Below, piece by piece: positions 1 to 10,759 of a stretch of DNA of 64,000 bases. Numbering within the stretch: the first letter of the stretch is position 1; every line of letters starts with the position of its first letter. A program made the translations under genes and the position numbers. A model generated the notes under the pieces. That model did not search any database and was not told the DNA's origin. It was given only the letters and a program-made list of their open reading frames with translations. This stretch comes from Eutreptiella sp. 'Long Island Sound 2002' (taxonomy: Eukaryota > Euglenozoa > Euglenophyceae > Eutreptiales > Eutreptiaceae): assembly GCA_964036045.1 (NCBI GenBank), contig OZ038402.1:4247395-4311394 (forward strand), read 5' to 3'.

Positions 1-2237
1 TGCTGTGGCACTGCCAAAGGCAAAAGGCTGGCATGTACTCACCAGACCACATCCACATTGCTTGTACCACGCAAAATATACATACCACCAACTGTGCCCT
101 GATTCTACAGCAAGGACACTTTGACAAGCCGGGAGCTCCAGTACGCCGTGTGGAAGTATAGTTACTCCCGTGCATGTCTCGAGGCAGGAGTGTGCAGCTC
201 TCAGGACCTATGGTCTGTCAAAACAAACACCGTGATCCTGTCTGCGGACTTGCGGTCGTTAAAGACCAAGTCATATTGCCAAAGGGTTTCCCATTGAGCA
301 GTTGTCCTCATTGGGGTGCCCTAAATTTCTGATTGCCTGAAGATTGTCCGTCGGAACGAGTTAATCGCCCTTTTGACCACAGCCACCTTTGGCTTTAGTC
401 CCAGGGTAGCTTTAGTCTTAGGGCAGATTGGCATTTGAAGGTAGGTTCAATTTTCAGCAGAGGGGGGGTTTGCCCTGTCGGTAAATTCAAGGGGGGGCGG
501 GAACCTGTCTTCAATTTCTCTGCACGTTGGGTGGAGCCCAGGCATCCGGACCTGACTGTCCGAAAGAGGAAATAACCGCCCGGGACCCCGGGCTGAATGC
601 TCGGGGTAATAGGTCCGCTGGTGCATCCGTTAGCTCAATGTGAAATACCTGTGAACGCAGGCGACAGATGGTTTTTCGAGCTCAGTTCAGAACTGTCCTC
701 TGGCGTCGAACATGGTGCACGCCACCCAGAGCCATTTCGAACTCTTTGTATGCCGCACATGCTCGGGGGACCACTGTACAGAAAGGCTTCATCGGTCTTA
801 GGGGTGAACACCACCACAGGCAGGCGCAGCGATGGACGAGGGGCCCATAATAGTGGCTATCAAACATGACATCACACATCCTGTGACCTGTACCATCACT
901 CCTAAATACTAATTGCGTGAGCTTACCAACCACATGGTGTTCCGGAAGACATTTCCAAGGATGCAGATTCCCACAGGCTACAGCACCTATGAAGCTCCCT
1001 CCACGCAAAAAAAAAATGCAGACGGCAGACAACTGTGCTCCCACCCGGCCATGGGCACATGCAGTTGACAGGTCTTGCTGAAAATCCTCTTGGTTGGCTG
1101 CAAGGCTCCACATGGATGACAGAAAAGCCTTGGTTGCAGACCCCATACACCCCAAACAGCAGAGACGTATCACTGCAAGCAGCGATGAAATGATTCTGTG
1201 CCTCAGCATGGGGGGCCCTGAAGTAGTTCGTATTTACACAGAAAACCCCTTCACAGAGCGCTACAGGCAGGCTCACGAATGCAGAAATTTGTGAATGGTG
1301 CCTGCAAGATGCAGGTCCGAGCCCGCAAACGGAGAGAGTTTCTGACCTCACTCATGTCCAGACAATCCATGCTTTTCTGCGTCCGCAATGATAGAAAGCG
1401 TCTCCATTTGGTACTGCAGAATTTCATGGCATTTTCATGGCATATTTGGAGGACTTTGGAGTGCTTGCGGAATGCACATCACACACATATACAGAGCAAT
1501 CCAAGTCCCCTGCAGAATAAATGCGCTGTTGACGAAAGGTCTACGCCAGTTGCTCTATCTGGGACTTATGATAATCGAGCACAAAGTGACATCTGAGAAA
1601 ATCTGGACTATCAGAGTTGCTCCATGCCTGTGCCACATCTCAGGTAAGCACAGCCCAAGTATTTTGTCTACACCATATGCGAGGAATGTTCAGCAATTCG
1701 TGGGTCATTGGTCTCTGGACCATGAACAGCCCTGCTTGAAACCAAGCATAAGCAGGTACCATAGTCACTGCGCAGGAGAGCTGGGTGTGTCACAGCAACC
1801 TGAAACCAGCAAGAGACATTTTTCAACAGTAACCCGCATTCAAAGAAAATAGTTGGCGGCAGGCTTCAGTTGAAAGATCTTTCAAAGGCCAATGGGCTGA
1901 GGGCAATCCTGCTCCTTGGTAAGATATGTCAAATAACAAACAGAGGCAGGATAACAATTGCTCAGCAAAACAACAGGGCCACAAGGACACAAGGCCACTT
2001 AGTACTGAAAAAGAATGAAGGGCGTAGTTCCTTTGGGAGTCAAAGCTTTCCAATTGAATGTATGTTTTTAAATCAAACCCCTGTCCCTCCTAACGCACAG
2101 CAATTCATTCTGTGGCGTGTTTTACAGCTGCTTGAATAGATGGGGAGCATGGGCCAACCTCTCAAAAATAAAAAGGTCGAATACTGCCTCCAGCGTTCAC
2201 AAGCATTCATTGACACCCTGCATGCTGCAGACCAGTT
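1..2237. other. Unassigned left edge
   Basis: No recognisable gene. The longest open frame, minus strand 1209-682 (175 residues), has an uneven cysteine-rich composition and no motif I can name. It overlaps two other frames of similar length, so I do not call it a gene. Short G and C runs occur near 464-495. AT content is higher than in the glycosyltransferase exons. Confidence 0.4.
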
Positions 2238-2405
2238 AACTACTTGCAAGTATCAGGCCCCTGATCTTGAATTAAATAAGAATATGTACAATTCGAGAAC
2301 AAAACATACTTGGAAGAGCAGCAAAGTGCCTAAATATCGTAAATCTGGTCTGACCGTCATAATGTCAGATTCGCGAGTGACTTGTTAGGGAGTTACTAAT
2401 TGGTT
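2238..2405 (+). repeat. 168-bp direct repeat, left copy
   Basis: This segment recurs almost unchanged and in the same orientation at 3991-4158. Both start at AACTACTT and end at CTAATTGGTT, with a few differences near the start. The pair brackets 1585 bp that hold the ubiquitin-protease-like ORF, so it may be the terminal repeats of a small mobile unit. It lacks TG...CA ends and I see no target-site duplication. Confidence 0.85.
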
Positions 2406-3140
2406 GGGGAATGGGCAGATCTACCGGCAAGGAGAAATCACCCATCTATTGTAATAAAATCATAAATCCCCGTTTGAACTCCCAAATAACTCCACTATTG
2501 AAATAGAAAAGTGGTGGAGGTGAAATGATGGATGTGAATCATCCGAAATCAGGTTTACCTCATTTACCTCACAGTCTTTATCCCCCGCCCCTCTCTTCGT
2601 ACATGCACACACAGGCAAACAAAGGGTAAGAAAGGAAGACAAACAGATAACAGTTCAGCAACGAGCATATGAAGAAAACAACCTGCGAGAGTCATAACCC
2701 TCAATCCTCGCCATTCGGTGGTGACGGAGTCCTGTGCCGCTTTCGCCGTGCTCGTGGGCGGATGTCGTTGAGTACTTGTTCTACTCGTTCATGTTCCTGC
2801 ACCCCTGCACCATGTTGTGCCCTTCTCCGCATAGCACGGGGTGCTGCCACCAGAGCAGGAGCAGAGCTATGTGAAGTTGAGGTCGCAACGGCTGCATTCA
2901 TGTAGGCAGCTGCACCTAGTCGAAGGCCACCGTTGCTGGACCACGTTACACAATAGCAATGCAACGGCCTTCTTCTCACTTGGCCGCGTGCGCTTGACAC
3001 CAACAGACTTTGGAACCATTTTTCGCCACCCTGTAGCACACCAATACTCTTGGTATTGCTCGTGGGCATAACCCGTGGCTTTGTGAATTTGGCCGTTGTC
3101 AACTCGAATGATGTTGTCTCCAACAACCTCTGCAGGGAGG

Positions 3141-3902
3141 TTACGAAGCCCATTTTTCTTGGGCCCACAAGCGCGCTAGCGGAGTAGTGACTATACCCCT
3201 TGCTTTAGCAACAAACGATCGGAATGCTTCCTTTGCCGGAACTACGTAGGAAAACGAATAGTGTGCAAGTGCATCACTAACTCTTGCAGGGTTGAAAACT
3301 CCCAAGGCAACCGCGTCCGCGGAGTAAATGGCATGCACCGGAGCAAAACTGTGTGCTGCCCCATACAATGCCACACCGTCGAGATCCCGAACGGTTTTGA
3401 TTCTTTCATCATTGAGGATGGTCCATCTCGTTTCTGGTGCACCTCTTGAGGCATACACGTAGTGGTTCAAGCCTATCAGCGTAAGAGCAACAAATGACCC
3501 GTGAAGTGGATGTTGAACTGTGAGCGGTACATCACCAAACAATCGCACAATTCGTTGTCGGCTCAAGTTTTCGCTTTCTCGCATAATATGAAGTGCAATG
3601 CGAAGGGGCAAGTGCGCCACTGTCGGGACCATGGGATCCAGCCGGTCACACTCAAGACACCGGGCGCGTTCTTCCAATTGAGCCAAACCAATGTTCTCCA
3701 GGTCATGGAACCTCAAGCTGAAATGGACTTCGGGGGCCTTGTACGTCCGAGCAAGTCCTTGCGCAATGCAGCCATTGCAAAAATTAGGGAATTGCAAGTG
3801 AACACCAAGCCTAAAAGCAAACATGTATGCCATGCTTGAACGAAGGTCATCGTCAAATGTGCACTGAAACATCACCTCCGGTGCCCCATATAGTGACATC
3901 AC
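3141..3902 (-). CDS. Ubiquitin-specific-protease-like ORF between direct repeats
   Basis: A 253-residue ORF whose C-terminal half looks like the end of a ubiquitin-specific protease (peptidase C19). It has a CxxC pair (CLEC, about residue 84), an LPLRIALHIMR stretch like the family's LPxxLxxxxxR, a histidine box (LNHYVY) and, 15 residues later, WTILND, matching the usual GHYxxY ... WxxxxD layout. I see no catalytic cysteine box (GxxNxGNTC), so it is either an inactive or incomplete protease or a distant relative. The first ATG of the frame is taken as start. It lies on the minus strand between 168-bp direct repeats and is therefore probably carried by a mobile unit. The family call is inference from motif spacing. 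Confidence 0.5.
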   Translation of the reverse strand: MMSLYGAPEVMFQCTFDDDLRSSMAYMFAFRLGVHLQFPNFCNGCIAQGLARTYKAPEVHFSLRFHDLENIGLAQLEERARCLECDRLDPMVPTVAHLPLRIALHIMRESENLSRQRIVRLFGDVPLTVQHPLHGSFVALTLIGLNHYVYASRGAPETRWTILNDERIKTVRDLDGVALYGAAHSFAPVHAIYSADAVALGVFNPARVSDALAHYSFSYVVPAKEAFRSFVAKARGIVTTPLARLWAQEKWAS

Positions 3903-3990
3903 ATGGGTTGGGCTTCACAAATCATACATTAGCTACAACGGGGAAAATTTGGGGACACTTTTGTTAGATGTGTATGAGTAGGAAATGGCA

Positions 3991-4158
3991 AACTACTTCC
4001 AAGTATCAGGCCCCCCATCCTGAATTGAATAAGAATATGTACAATTCGAGAACAAAACATACTTGGAAGAGCAGCAAAGTGCCTAAATATCGTAAATCTG
4101 GTCTGACCGTCATAATGTCAGATTCGCGAGTGACTTGTTAGGGAGTTACTAATTGGTT
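3991..4158 (+). repeat. 168-bp direct repeat, right copy
   Basis: Second copy of the repeat at 2238-2405, same orientation, nearly identical. It runs directly into a GGCGCC-palindrome repeat from 4159. Confidence 0.85.
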
Positions 4159-4390
4159 TGGGCTGAGTTATTAGAGGCGCCAAAGGCGCCGAATAATTTT
4201 TTTTGCCTAAACTGACTTGCGCCGAAGACGCCGGAGAAAATTTTTGATTTGCTGAAGACCCAGAGAAAATTTTGCCCAATCACTGAAGGTGGGGGGGGGG
4301 GGTCCGAGGGGGGTGGGGGGGGGGGGGTGTCAGACCCCCCCCTCCCCGGGAGATGCTGAGTTGTTAAGCAAAACTCAGGGGGAGGGTTGC
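4159..4390. repeat. GGCGCC double-palindrome repeat, copy 1
   Basis: Layout: a GAGTTnTTA motif, GGCGCCAAAGGCGCC, an A/T-rich link, a second GCGCC-type palindrome, a CCGAAGACCC-like stretch, long G and C runs, and a closing GAGTTGTTAA. The same order of parts occurs at 33700-33972, 39285-39475 and 62718-62925. The minus strand reads as repeated FSGAFGAS-like peptides, which I take to be an artefact of the palindromes. Confidence 0.75.
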
Positions 4391-4427
4391 CCGCATAAGA
4401 CACTCCCGCAGCCCAGCTCATCTGCGT

Positions 4428-5588
4428 TCATCCCGCGGCGCATCTCACAACGGTGGCGTTGCCGATGAGGCCCGCCAACTCGCCAAAGCTGCTCGTGGGC
4501 CTGGCCGTCGAGCTGTAGTTGGCCATGACGCGGTTCAGCACGAGGCCGCGCAGCTGCGCCAGCACCAGCACGTCGTGCCACGCGTCGGCCAAGGTGCCGG
4601 GGTGGTGGTACGTGTGCTTGGCGCGCACCGGGCTCACGGTGACGCGCGGCGCCCACGGGCTCGCGTCCACCAACCGCTTGGCGTGCTCCGAGTCGGTCGC
4701 CACGAAGAAGCGCGCGCGCCCCGCGTCCGCGCCCAAGTCCGCGGCCAGTCGCTCGGCGCACCGGAGCATCGCAAAGACGTCCGTCGCGCGCGCGCGCCGG
4801 TCGTTCGCCTGCAGCGTGGGCGCGAGCTGCGCGTCGCCGACGCGGAAATGGACGCCGACGATGGCGGCCGCGGCCGCCGCGGTCGCGGCCGCGCGGCGCC
4901 CGACGCCGCGGTCGACGCGGAAGACGCTGTGGAAGACGCAGGGGACGGGCCAGCGCGCCGCGGGCGACGCCCAGCTCTCGATCTGCCGCGGGCTCAAGCC
5001 GCGGCGCATGTGGTATACGGGGCCGGTGGCGGCATCCGCCGGCCCGCTGCCGAACTCGCGCTCTTGCCCGTCGTACGCGCGGTAGAAGGGCCACCCGATG
5101 TGGAGGGGGTCGCGGTAGGCCATGCCGGGCCGGCGGAGCTGCAGCACGCCGCCGAATGTGTGGTCGATGCGGAGGGCCTCGCAGCGGTCGAGGGCGCGCA
5201 GCAGCGCGGCGAGCACGCCCAGCATCCCGTCGCCGAGCCCCCCGCAGTGCACGTGGCACGTGCCCCACCGCCAGCAGGCGTCCACGCAGGCGATGGTGGT
5301 CGCGGCCCCGGCGCGCGCGGCCGCCGGGCACTCGTCGACGCGCCGCTCGACGGCGCCGCAGTCCGCGCGGTGGCGCCCGGGCGCGAGGCCCGCGTCGTGC
5401 GCCGGCGGCGTCGCGCCGGGCGTGACGTGCCAGGGCGGAGCGAGGGCCAGGAGGCCGCCCAGCGGGAGGAGAAGGAAGAGCAGGAGCCGGGGGCGGGCGA
5501 GCCGGGGGCAGTGCGGGCGGCACCTGCGGTGCATGTCGGGTGAGTTGTTGATGGCGGGCCTGTCGCGGTCCAGCGGAGCGGGCATCAC
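4428..5588 (-). CDS. Fucosyltransferase-like type II membrane glycosyltransferase
   Basis: An intact, intronless ORF of 386 residues. After a basic N-terminus there is one hydrophobic segment at about residues 34-51 (LLLFLLLPLGGLLALA), a typical Golgi signal-anchor, followed by an Ala/Pro-rich stem. The lumenal part has the marks of the GDP-fucose-dependent fold shared by NodZ/FUT8-like and O-fucosyltransferases: CGGLGDGMLGVLAALLRAL near 130 (family GGxGDRLxG), GVHFRVGD (the HxR-type donor-binding motif), FFVATDSEHAKRLV, and a C-terminal DVLVLAQLRGLV ... SSFGELAGL block. It probably transfers fucose or a related sugar to a glycan or protein in the secretory pathway. Which linkage it makes cannot be read from sequence. 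Two upstream ATGs, at codons 1 and 2, are equivalent starts. The exon is far more GC-rich than its flanks. A long plus-strand frame over the same bases is its shadow. Confidence 0.75.
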   Translation of the reverse strand: MMPAPLDRDRPAINNSPDMHRRCRPHCPRLARPRLLLFLLLPLGGLLALAPPWHVTPGATPPAHDAGLAPGRHRADCGAVERRVDECPAAARAGAATTIACVDACWRWGTCHVHCGGLGDGMLGVLAALLRALDRCEALRIDHTFGGVLQLRRPGMAYRDPLHIGWPFYRAYDGQEREFGSGPADAATGPVYHMRRGLSPRQIESWASPAARWPVPCVFHSVFRVDRGVGRRAAATAAAAAAIVGVHFRVGDAQLAPTLQANDRRARATDVFAMLRCAERLAADLGADAGRARFFVATDSEHAKRLVDASPWAPRVTVSPVRAKHTYHHPGTLADAWHDVLVLAQLRGLVLNRVMANYSSTARPTSSFGELAGLIGNATVVRCAAG

Positions 5589-5748
5589 GCCCGGCTCTCA
5601 GCGCACCTGGCCCCCGCTGTGCAGTGAAAACAACCGGCAATGGCATGCGGTGTACACAACCATCGACACATCTGCTGCTTGTTGCAACCAAGCCACAGGC
5701 GTCGGGCTGTGTGGCCTGCGAAGTGGAAGGTTTGGCGGGAACAGAGTT

Positions 5749-5788
5749 AAGAGAGAGAGAGAGAGTGTGTGTGTGTGTGTGTGTGTGC
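5749..5788. repeat. GA/GT microsatellite
   Basis: About 8 GA units followed by about 12 GT units, 160 bp upstream of the fucosyltransferase start on its minus-strand side. Confidence 0.9.
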
Positions 5789-6047
5789 AGTTGTTCATGG
5801 AGCATAGGCCTTGGGCTTGAAGACTATCAGATCTGTATCGCTGTGTCCCAGTGGGAGCACCGGGGCCAAAATCCTTTTTTGTGTTTTTCATCCATTTTTG
5901 AATTCTCCACAAAATTCTGAGTATTTTGAGTACAAACACATCGGGTCGAACAAAAAAAATTTCCCCCTGCCGTATGCCTAAAACAAAATCTCCGGCGCCT
6001 CTGGCCCCACAAAACCCAATGTTCTGTACAACCATTTTGGGGTCTGT

Positions 6048-6165
6048 ACAGGGGGGGGGGGGACCCCTGTGTGACATTCCGTCTGGTTCCATCAAGGGGG
6101 GGGGGACCCCCCCCCCCCTTGGGGTCGGGTCCTGACCAGGAGCAGCCCCCATGGGGAGCACGTGG
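6048..6165. repeat. G-run/C-run repeat, relative of 59865-59940
   Basis: G-run, short spacer, then a nearly perfect G10/C11 inverted pair followed by GGGTCCTGACCAGG. The same tail follows a G/C inverted pair at 59876-59925. No coding signal. Confidence 0.6.
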
Positions 6166-6352
6166 TAAAGAGCCTTCGGCGCCGACAGAGCTAGAGGCTC
6201 CACCGCTAATCGTGGTCATGTTTGCTCTGTGGTTGCCCGGCCATGCTCTCTGCTTTTGGGTGGCAGGTGCGGGTTAGGCTGTGTGCTGTACACCATGGTG
6301 TGATGGTGCAGGGGGAGGCCCTGCCTCAATTGGAAGGAGGGGTTGCCATTCA

Positions 6353-7300
6353 CCCTGGCCAGCCCTAGGATGGCCCTACAGGCTCTGGTATACCCGGTAC
6401 GGGCGGGGGGGGGGGTTCAGCCCCACCCCCGACACTCTCTAAGGGTACCATCGGCACCTCATAACCATCATCTTTTTTTTGTTCCTGGCGCTCAAGGTGT
6501 CATTGAGTGTACTCTGGAGAACCCCGGAAAGCTGAAGGTCCATTTATGTACAGCACGGGTGCACTCAGAAACTGAGCACGCCAGAGGTCACCCTAGCTAG
6601 CCCTAGGATGGCCCTACAGGCTCTGGTATACCCAGTACAGGCGGGGGGGGGGGGGGTTAGCCCCACCCCCGACGCTCTCTAAGGGTATCGGCACCTCATA
6701 TCCATCATCTTTTTTTTTGTTCCTGGCGCTCAAGGGGGGAATGTTTGCCCGGTGCGCGCCCGGCGCGCTACCTGTCTATTAACTATCCCGACTTCCGCCC
6801 GAGATTTACCCTCTGATGGAGAAGGCCCCCCAAACAGACCATGATGGACTGCACACCTTCCCTACAAAGCACGTTGCATAATTAGACAATAGCTGTGAAC
6901 AACAATACCAAATGTCATTTGTATTGTATTTAACAAACGGTACTTCGCCTTTACCTTTCCCATAGATTTCGCTATGGTAATGAGTCCCCAAGCCGCAAGC
7001 GGTTTGGACGGTGTTTCTGCCTCACGTCATAAGAACAAGGGGCAAACTCAGTATTCGCTACATCACCCTTGCCTTCTCGGGGTCCCCATGGTGTCATTGA
7101 GTGTACTCGGGAGAACCCCGGAAAGCTAAAGGTCCATTTATGTACAGCACGGGTGCACTCAGAAATTGAGCACGCCAGAGGTCCACCCTGGCTAGCCCTG
7201 GGATGGTCCTACAGGCTCTGGTGTACACAGTACGGGCGGGGGGGGTTTAGCCCCACCCCCGACGCTCTCTAAGGGTACCTCATATCCATCATCCTCATTG
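6353..7300 (+). repeat. Three 240-bp repeat units, one interrupted
   Basis: Units starting TAGCCCTRGGATGG occur at 6354, 6593 and 7192, each with a G-run, a CCCCACCCCCGAC block and a block beginning GTGTCATTGAGTGT. Between the second and third units a 355-bp piece (6735-7089) interrupts the repeat at ...GCGCTCAAG / GTGTCATTG. This junction is continuous in the first unit at 6496. The piece matches the left half of the transposon at 8727-9080. Confidence 0.75.
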
Positions 7301-7427
7301 CACTCGGCTGGCGATTCCCCTCTACTCGGTGGCTCACTGTCAAGGAAACCCCCATTGGCAGGAATAGAGTTAAATACGTGCATAAAGATTAGCCCTTGGG
7401 TTGGAAGCTTTTAGGAGGGCTGCCAAA

Positions 7428-8195
7428 GGGGGAATCTTTGCACTGCGCGCGCACTGCACGCGCACTGCACGCTACTTTTAGACTATGTTCCCCCCGAAGA
7501 GCCCCCAAGCACACCCCTTGGAAACGCCCTTAGAATTAGGCGACCCAAACTGCCCTAGCTCAAGAAAATTGCAAAGTACCTTCCCTTAACATAACACACA
7601 CATGTTCCTTACAATGCCCCAGTGCCACATGCGTGGTTTCAGTTGTGAGGAAGGGGCTCTCTCCTTTCCCTTGCGGTTAGAATCGGATTGGGGTTGAGAT
7701 TGTGTCGCCATAGGGGGTTGCGAGGACTGAGAGGGTTGAGGGAGATTGGAGCTGGACGAAGCCACATCAGCCCGAGGGGGCGCAGCAACACAAAAAGCAT
7801 CCAATGTGCGTTGCCACTTTTCTAGGACCGGCTGCGCATGTTATGCTTGTTTCTTGGCCTCTCTCTCTCTCTTTTCTCACGGCGCAAACGGTCAATCGCA
7901 GGCTGCAGTGTTGGCGCTTCACTGCTGCCTTCACAGAATGGTTGGCCATCAAGCCCATCCTGGATAATTACACTTTCCTCATCCCTTGGTAAGTGGTTAC
8001 CCTTGCCGAACCACAAGATCTGCTCAATCACCTTTGGCACACCCAAACAAAGGGGGACAAAATCAGAAGTCAAAACCTCCGCTAGGGGTCACCATGATGC
8101 CCCTAGGGGCCCCTAGTATCTCAAAGTATGGGTCTCTAGTACGGCTGGACGCCCAAATAGTTGCACTGCGCGCGCACTGCGCTTAAGGCTCCCCC
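7428..8195. mobile_element. Harbinger-like DNA transposon, degraded (768 bp)
   Basis: Ends are inverted: left GGGGGAATCTTTGCACTG, right (reverse complement) GGGGGAGCCTTAAGCGCAG, both leading into alternating CG-rich GCGCGCGCACTGC blocks. AAA lies immediately outside each end (7425-7427 and 8196-8198), a 3-bp target duplication. Minus-strand 7804-7586 keeps a short RMWHWGIVRN-like scrap that matches RLWHWGLVRN of the transposase remnant in the 26371-27370 element. Confidence 0.7.
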
Positions 8196-8584
8196 AAAGT
8201 TGTTCAAGAAGTGTATGATCTTCAAGTTTTGGTGGAACCCTCGGAGTTCATTGGACAACAAATATAATGCCCCGTAACCCCCCCTCCCCCCTGTCCTGCC
8301 CCACCCCCATGACACGGTCCCCCGCCACCCCCTAGGGGACGGTTGCCAAGTGATGCCCCCCCACCCCCCCTCCCCTAGGAACCGCACTACCACTCTACAC
8401 GCAAATTTTCAGGCACAGAAATTGCACTGCAAAACGAAAGAATAACAGTGGCAAGACTGTCTTGTCTTCACGCTCACACCACCCACTGATGAGGACAGTG
8501 GCTTGCAGGGTTTTAGTAACTGGGCTCTATGTCATGTGTAGCATTCCTTTGGGAATTGCCAAGTACCTTACCCCCCCCCCCTTG

Positions 8585-8665
8585 TACTCTGATCTGACAC
8601 GTAGTGAGGATTAGCTGAGTCTGAAACTACGTAATGCAGTGGGAGGCTGCCACGCCCGTAGGCTT
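8585..8665 (+). repeat. GATCTGACA repeat, copy 1
   Basis: Contains GATCTGACACGTAGTG, GATTAGCTGAGTCTGAAAC, TATGCAGTGG-like and CCACGCCCGTAGG blocks. Related copies lie at 28735-28830, 36712-36860 and 60388-60500, and a shorter scrap at 14098-14135. Confidence 0.65.
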
Positions 8666-8726
8666 CCCTTCCTTTTGCGTCCAATACATATAATGTCTAT
8701 TTCACCCCTCCATTGTTGTCAGTTAT

Positions 8727-9439
8727 GGGGGAATGTTTGCCCGGCGCGCGCCCAGCGCGCTACCTTTCTATTAACTATCCCGACTTCAGCCCAAGATTTA
8801 CCCTCTGATGGAGAAGGCCCCCCAAATAGACCATGATGGACTGCGCACCTTCCCTACAAAGCACGTTGCAGAATTAGACAATAGCAGTGAATTCAACAAC
8901 TCCAAATGTCATTTGTATTGTACTTAACAAAAGGTTTGCCTTTATCTTTCCCATAGATCTCGCTATGGTGATGAGTCCCCAAACCGCAAGCGGTTTGGAC
9001 GGCGTTTCTGCCTCACGTCACAAGAACAAAGCGCAAACTCAGTATTCGCTACATCACCCCTGCCTTCTCGGGGTCCCCATGGTGGGGAGAAATCAATATG
9101 GCTACATTACCCCTGCTTTCTTGGGGTACCCATGGTGCCGAGAAATCAACCTAGTAAGGAGTGGATGTGGTGGAAACGAGAAAAAAATGGAAGAAAATTG
9201 GTGAAACTGGGTGAGAATCCAAATATACCATATCCCGAATGTGAAAGAAGCATCAAAATACCCGTTGTCAAACAACAATAATGCCCATAGTATCACAAAG
9301 TATGGGGTTCTAGGACGGCTAGATGTCCAAATAGTTGCAATGCGCGCGCACTGCACTTAGTGCACCCCCTAAAAGGTCACCGGTGGGGCACGGGTGAAAA
9401 AAGATGCCCGGCGCGTGCCCGGCGCGCTAACGCTCCCCC
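8727..9439. mobile_element. Harbinger-like MITE (713 bp)
   Basis: Left end GGGGGAATGTTTGCCCGG; right end reverse complement GGGGGAGCGTTAGCGCGC. TAT flanks both sides (8724-8726 and 9440-9442). The left 350 bp recur at 6735-7089 and partly at 26371-26570. Internal 9060-9165 holds two tandem copies of a unit containing CTACATYACCCCTGC. No open transposase frame. Confidence 0.75.
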
Positions 9440-10130
9440 TATGCTTCTTCCTAGGAGAGTCTGGTGGGCTCCTTTCTCGTGTTGGCTCCATGTCCCACAC
9501 CAAGACATTAGCTCAAAGGCCCATATGTTGGATGCCACTGCATGCATTTGCCGTGCAGTACGGCTTTCATTCATCTGCACCACTGCCTATTCGTTGTGTC
9601 TCTCCAGTCCTCCCATACCAGTTGGGTAGTAATTCTGTTGTCCACATTTTGCTTCCATACCAAGTGTGTGCCGCTCTGGCCCCACCTTTTGAATTTTGGT
9701 ATGACTATCTGATTGCAGGATGTCGATTTAAACCACATGGCGGTCGAAAGACTCCCACCAACTCTCCAAATACCGTAACCAGGTGGTATAGTTCATCAGC
9801 ATTGTCTACCGTGTGCTCAGTGTTGCCATCCCACTTTGTGTGACATCAGTCATCATGGCTCGCATGTGTTTCTGTGCGCTCAAATGGGTGCCCGGGATCA
9901 GGGGGAACAATGAGTTCCCTCGGGTCCAATGGTGCGGCGAGTCAATGTTTGTAGTGCCACTGGCCCTTTGCCATCTGTGCAGTGCATGGCAATTGAACAT
10001 CAAAAAAAAAAATACCTTTGAGCTTGACTGCTGTCTCCATCACTTGTAAAACCAAGGCCAACAAGTGCCGTTTGACCGGGGGGGTGGCCTATGCGCACAC
10101 CCCTGCACACTTCTGCAGCCCCCGCCCCCG
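9440..10130. other. No gene seen
   Basis: Mixed sequence without homopolymer excess. Overlapping frames of 65-149 residues on both strands have no recognisable motif. Confidence 0.4.
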
Positions 10131-10205
10131 AAAAAAAATGTTGGAGAGGAGGGCACACACCATCACTGCCCCCCCCCCCCCCCGTCCAGCTGCCTCCCCC
10201 CAGGG

Positions 10206-10547
10206 CTACGGTCCCCCCCCCACCCCAGGTGGGGGGGGGGGGGCGTCACCACTCCCGACCAGCCACTTACCAGCGCATACCATGCACAATTCATGGCCAG
10301 TCGGTTGCTTGCTGTAGGTCACCCAAGGGTCTGTGATACATGCTGACATGCACAGATGCTGATGGTGCCATGCAGACATGCAAGGAAAATCCACAAAGTA
10401 CTGCATCGCTTCATCAGTTTTCTGCCTGCCCCTTCTTCTGAATAGGGACAGTGTAGAGAGACAGTGGGGAGAAGGGCCTGGCACATCAGCCAGCACAGGC
10501 TCCTTTGTGGAACGGACATAGCGCACAACAGCGCCTTCAGGGAACAT
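10206..10547 (-). pseudogene. Fragment with a YVRSTxEPV motif inside a G/C-run element
   Basis: The frame begins FPEGAVVRYVRSTKEPV, which resembles two other short minus-strand frames in this window: VTYIRSTGEHAPATFIG (about 30840) and VAYTRSAGDRVPATVI (about 54130). The rest of the frame looks random. The surrounding region (about 10130-10760) begins and ends with paired G and C runs and shares an ACCACTCCCGACCAGCCA block with 35219-35236. I take it as a coding scrap of a mobile element; the motif resembles a small Tudor/SH3-like module, which is inference. Confidence 0.3.
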
Positions 10548-10759
10548 TTTCAGAGGTCTGAGGAGGGCAATGGGTCAGAACAAAGGACGTGCAGATGAGC
10601 TCTGACAATGAGGTCTCTCAGTTGCGCAGCTCTATGCAATATGACAGCGACACGTTTTTTTTTGCAGGAACTAGCAAGTGACGCCCCCCCCCCCTGGGGA
10701 GGGGAGGCTAGACAGGGGGGGGGGGGGGGCTGGACACGGGGTGGGTATGCAAATTGACA

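Noticed and set aside
4575-5543. 322-residue plus-strand ORF
   Set aside because: Antisense of the fucosyltransferase-like gene; compositionally Arg/Ala/Gly-rich and without motifs, kept open by high GC.
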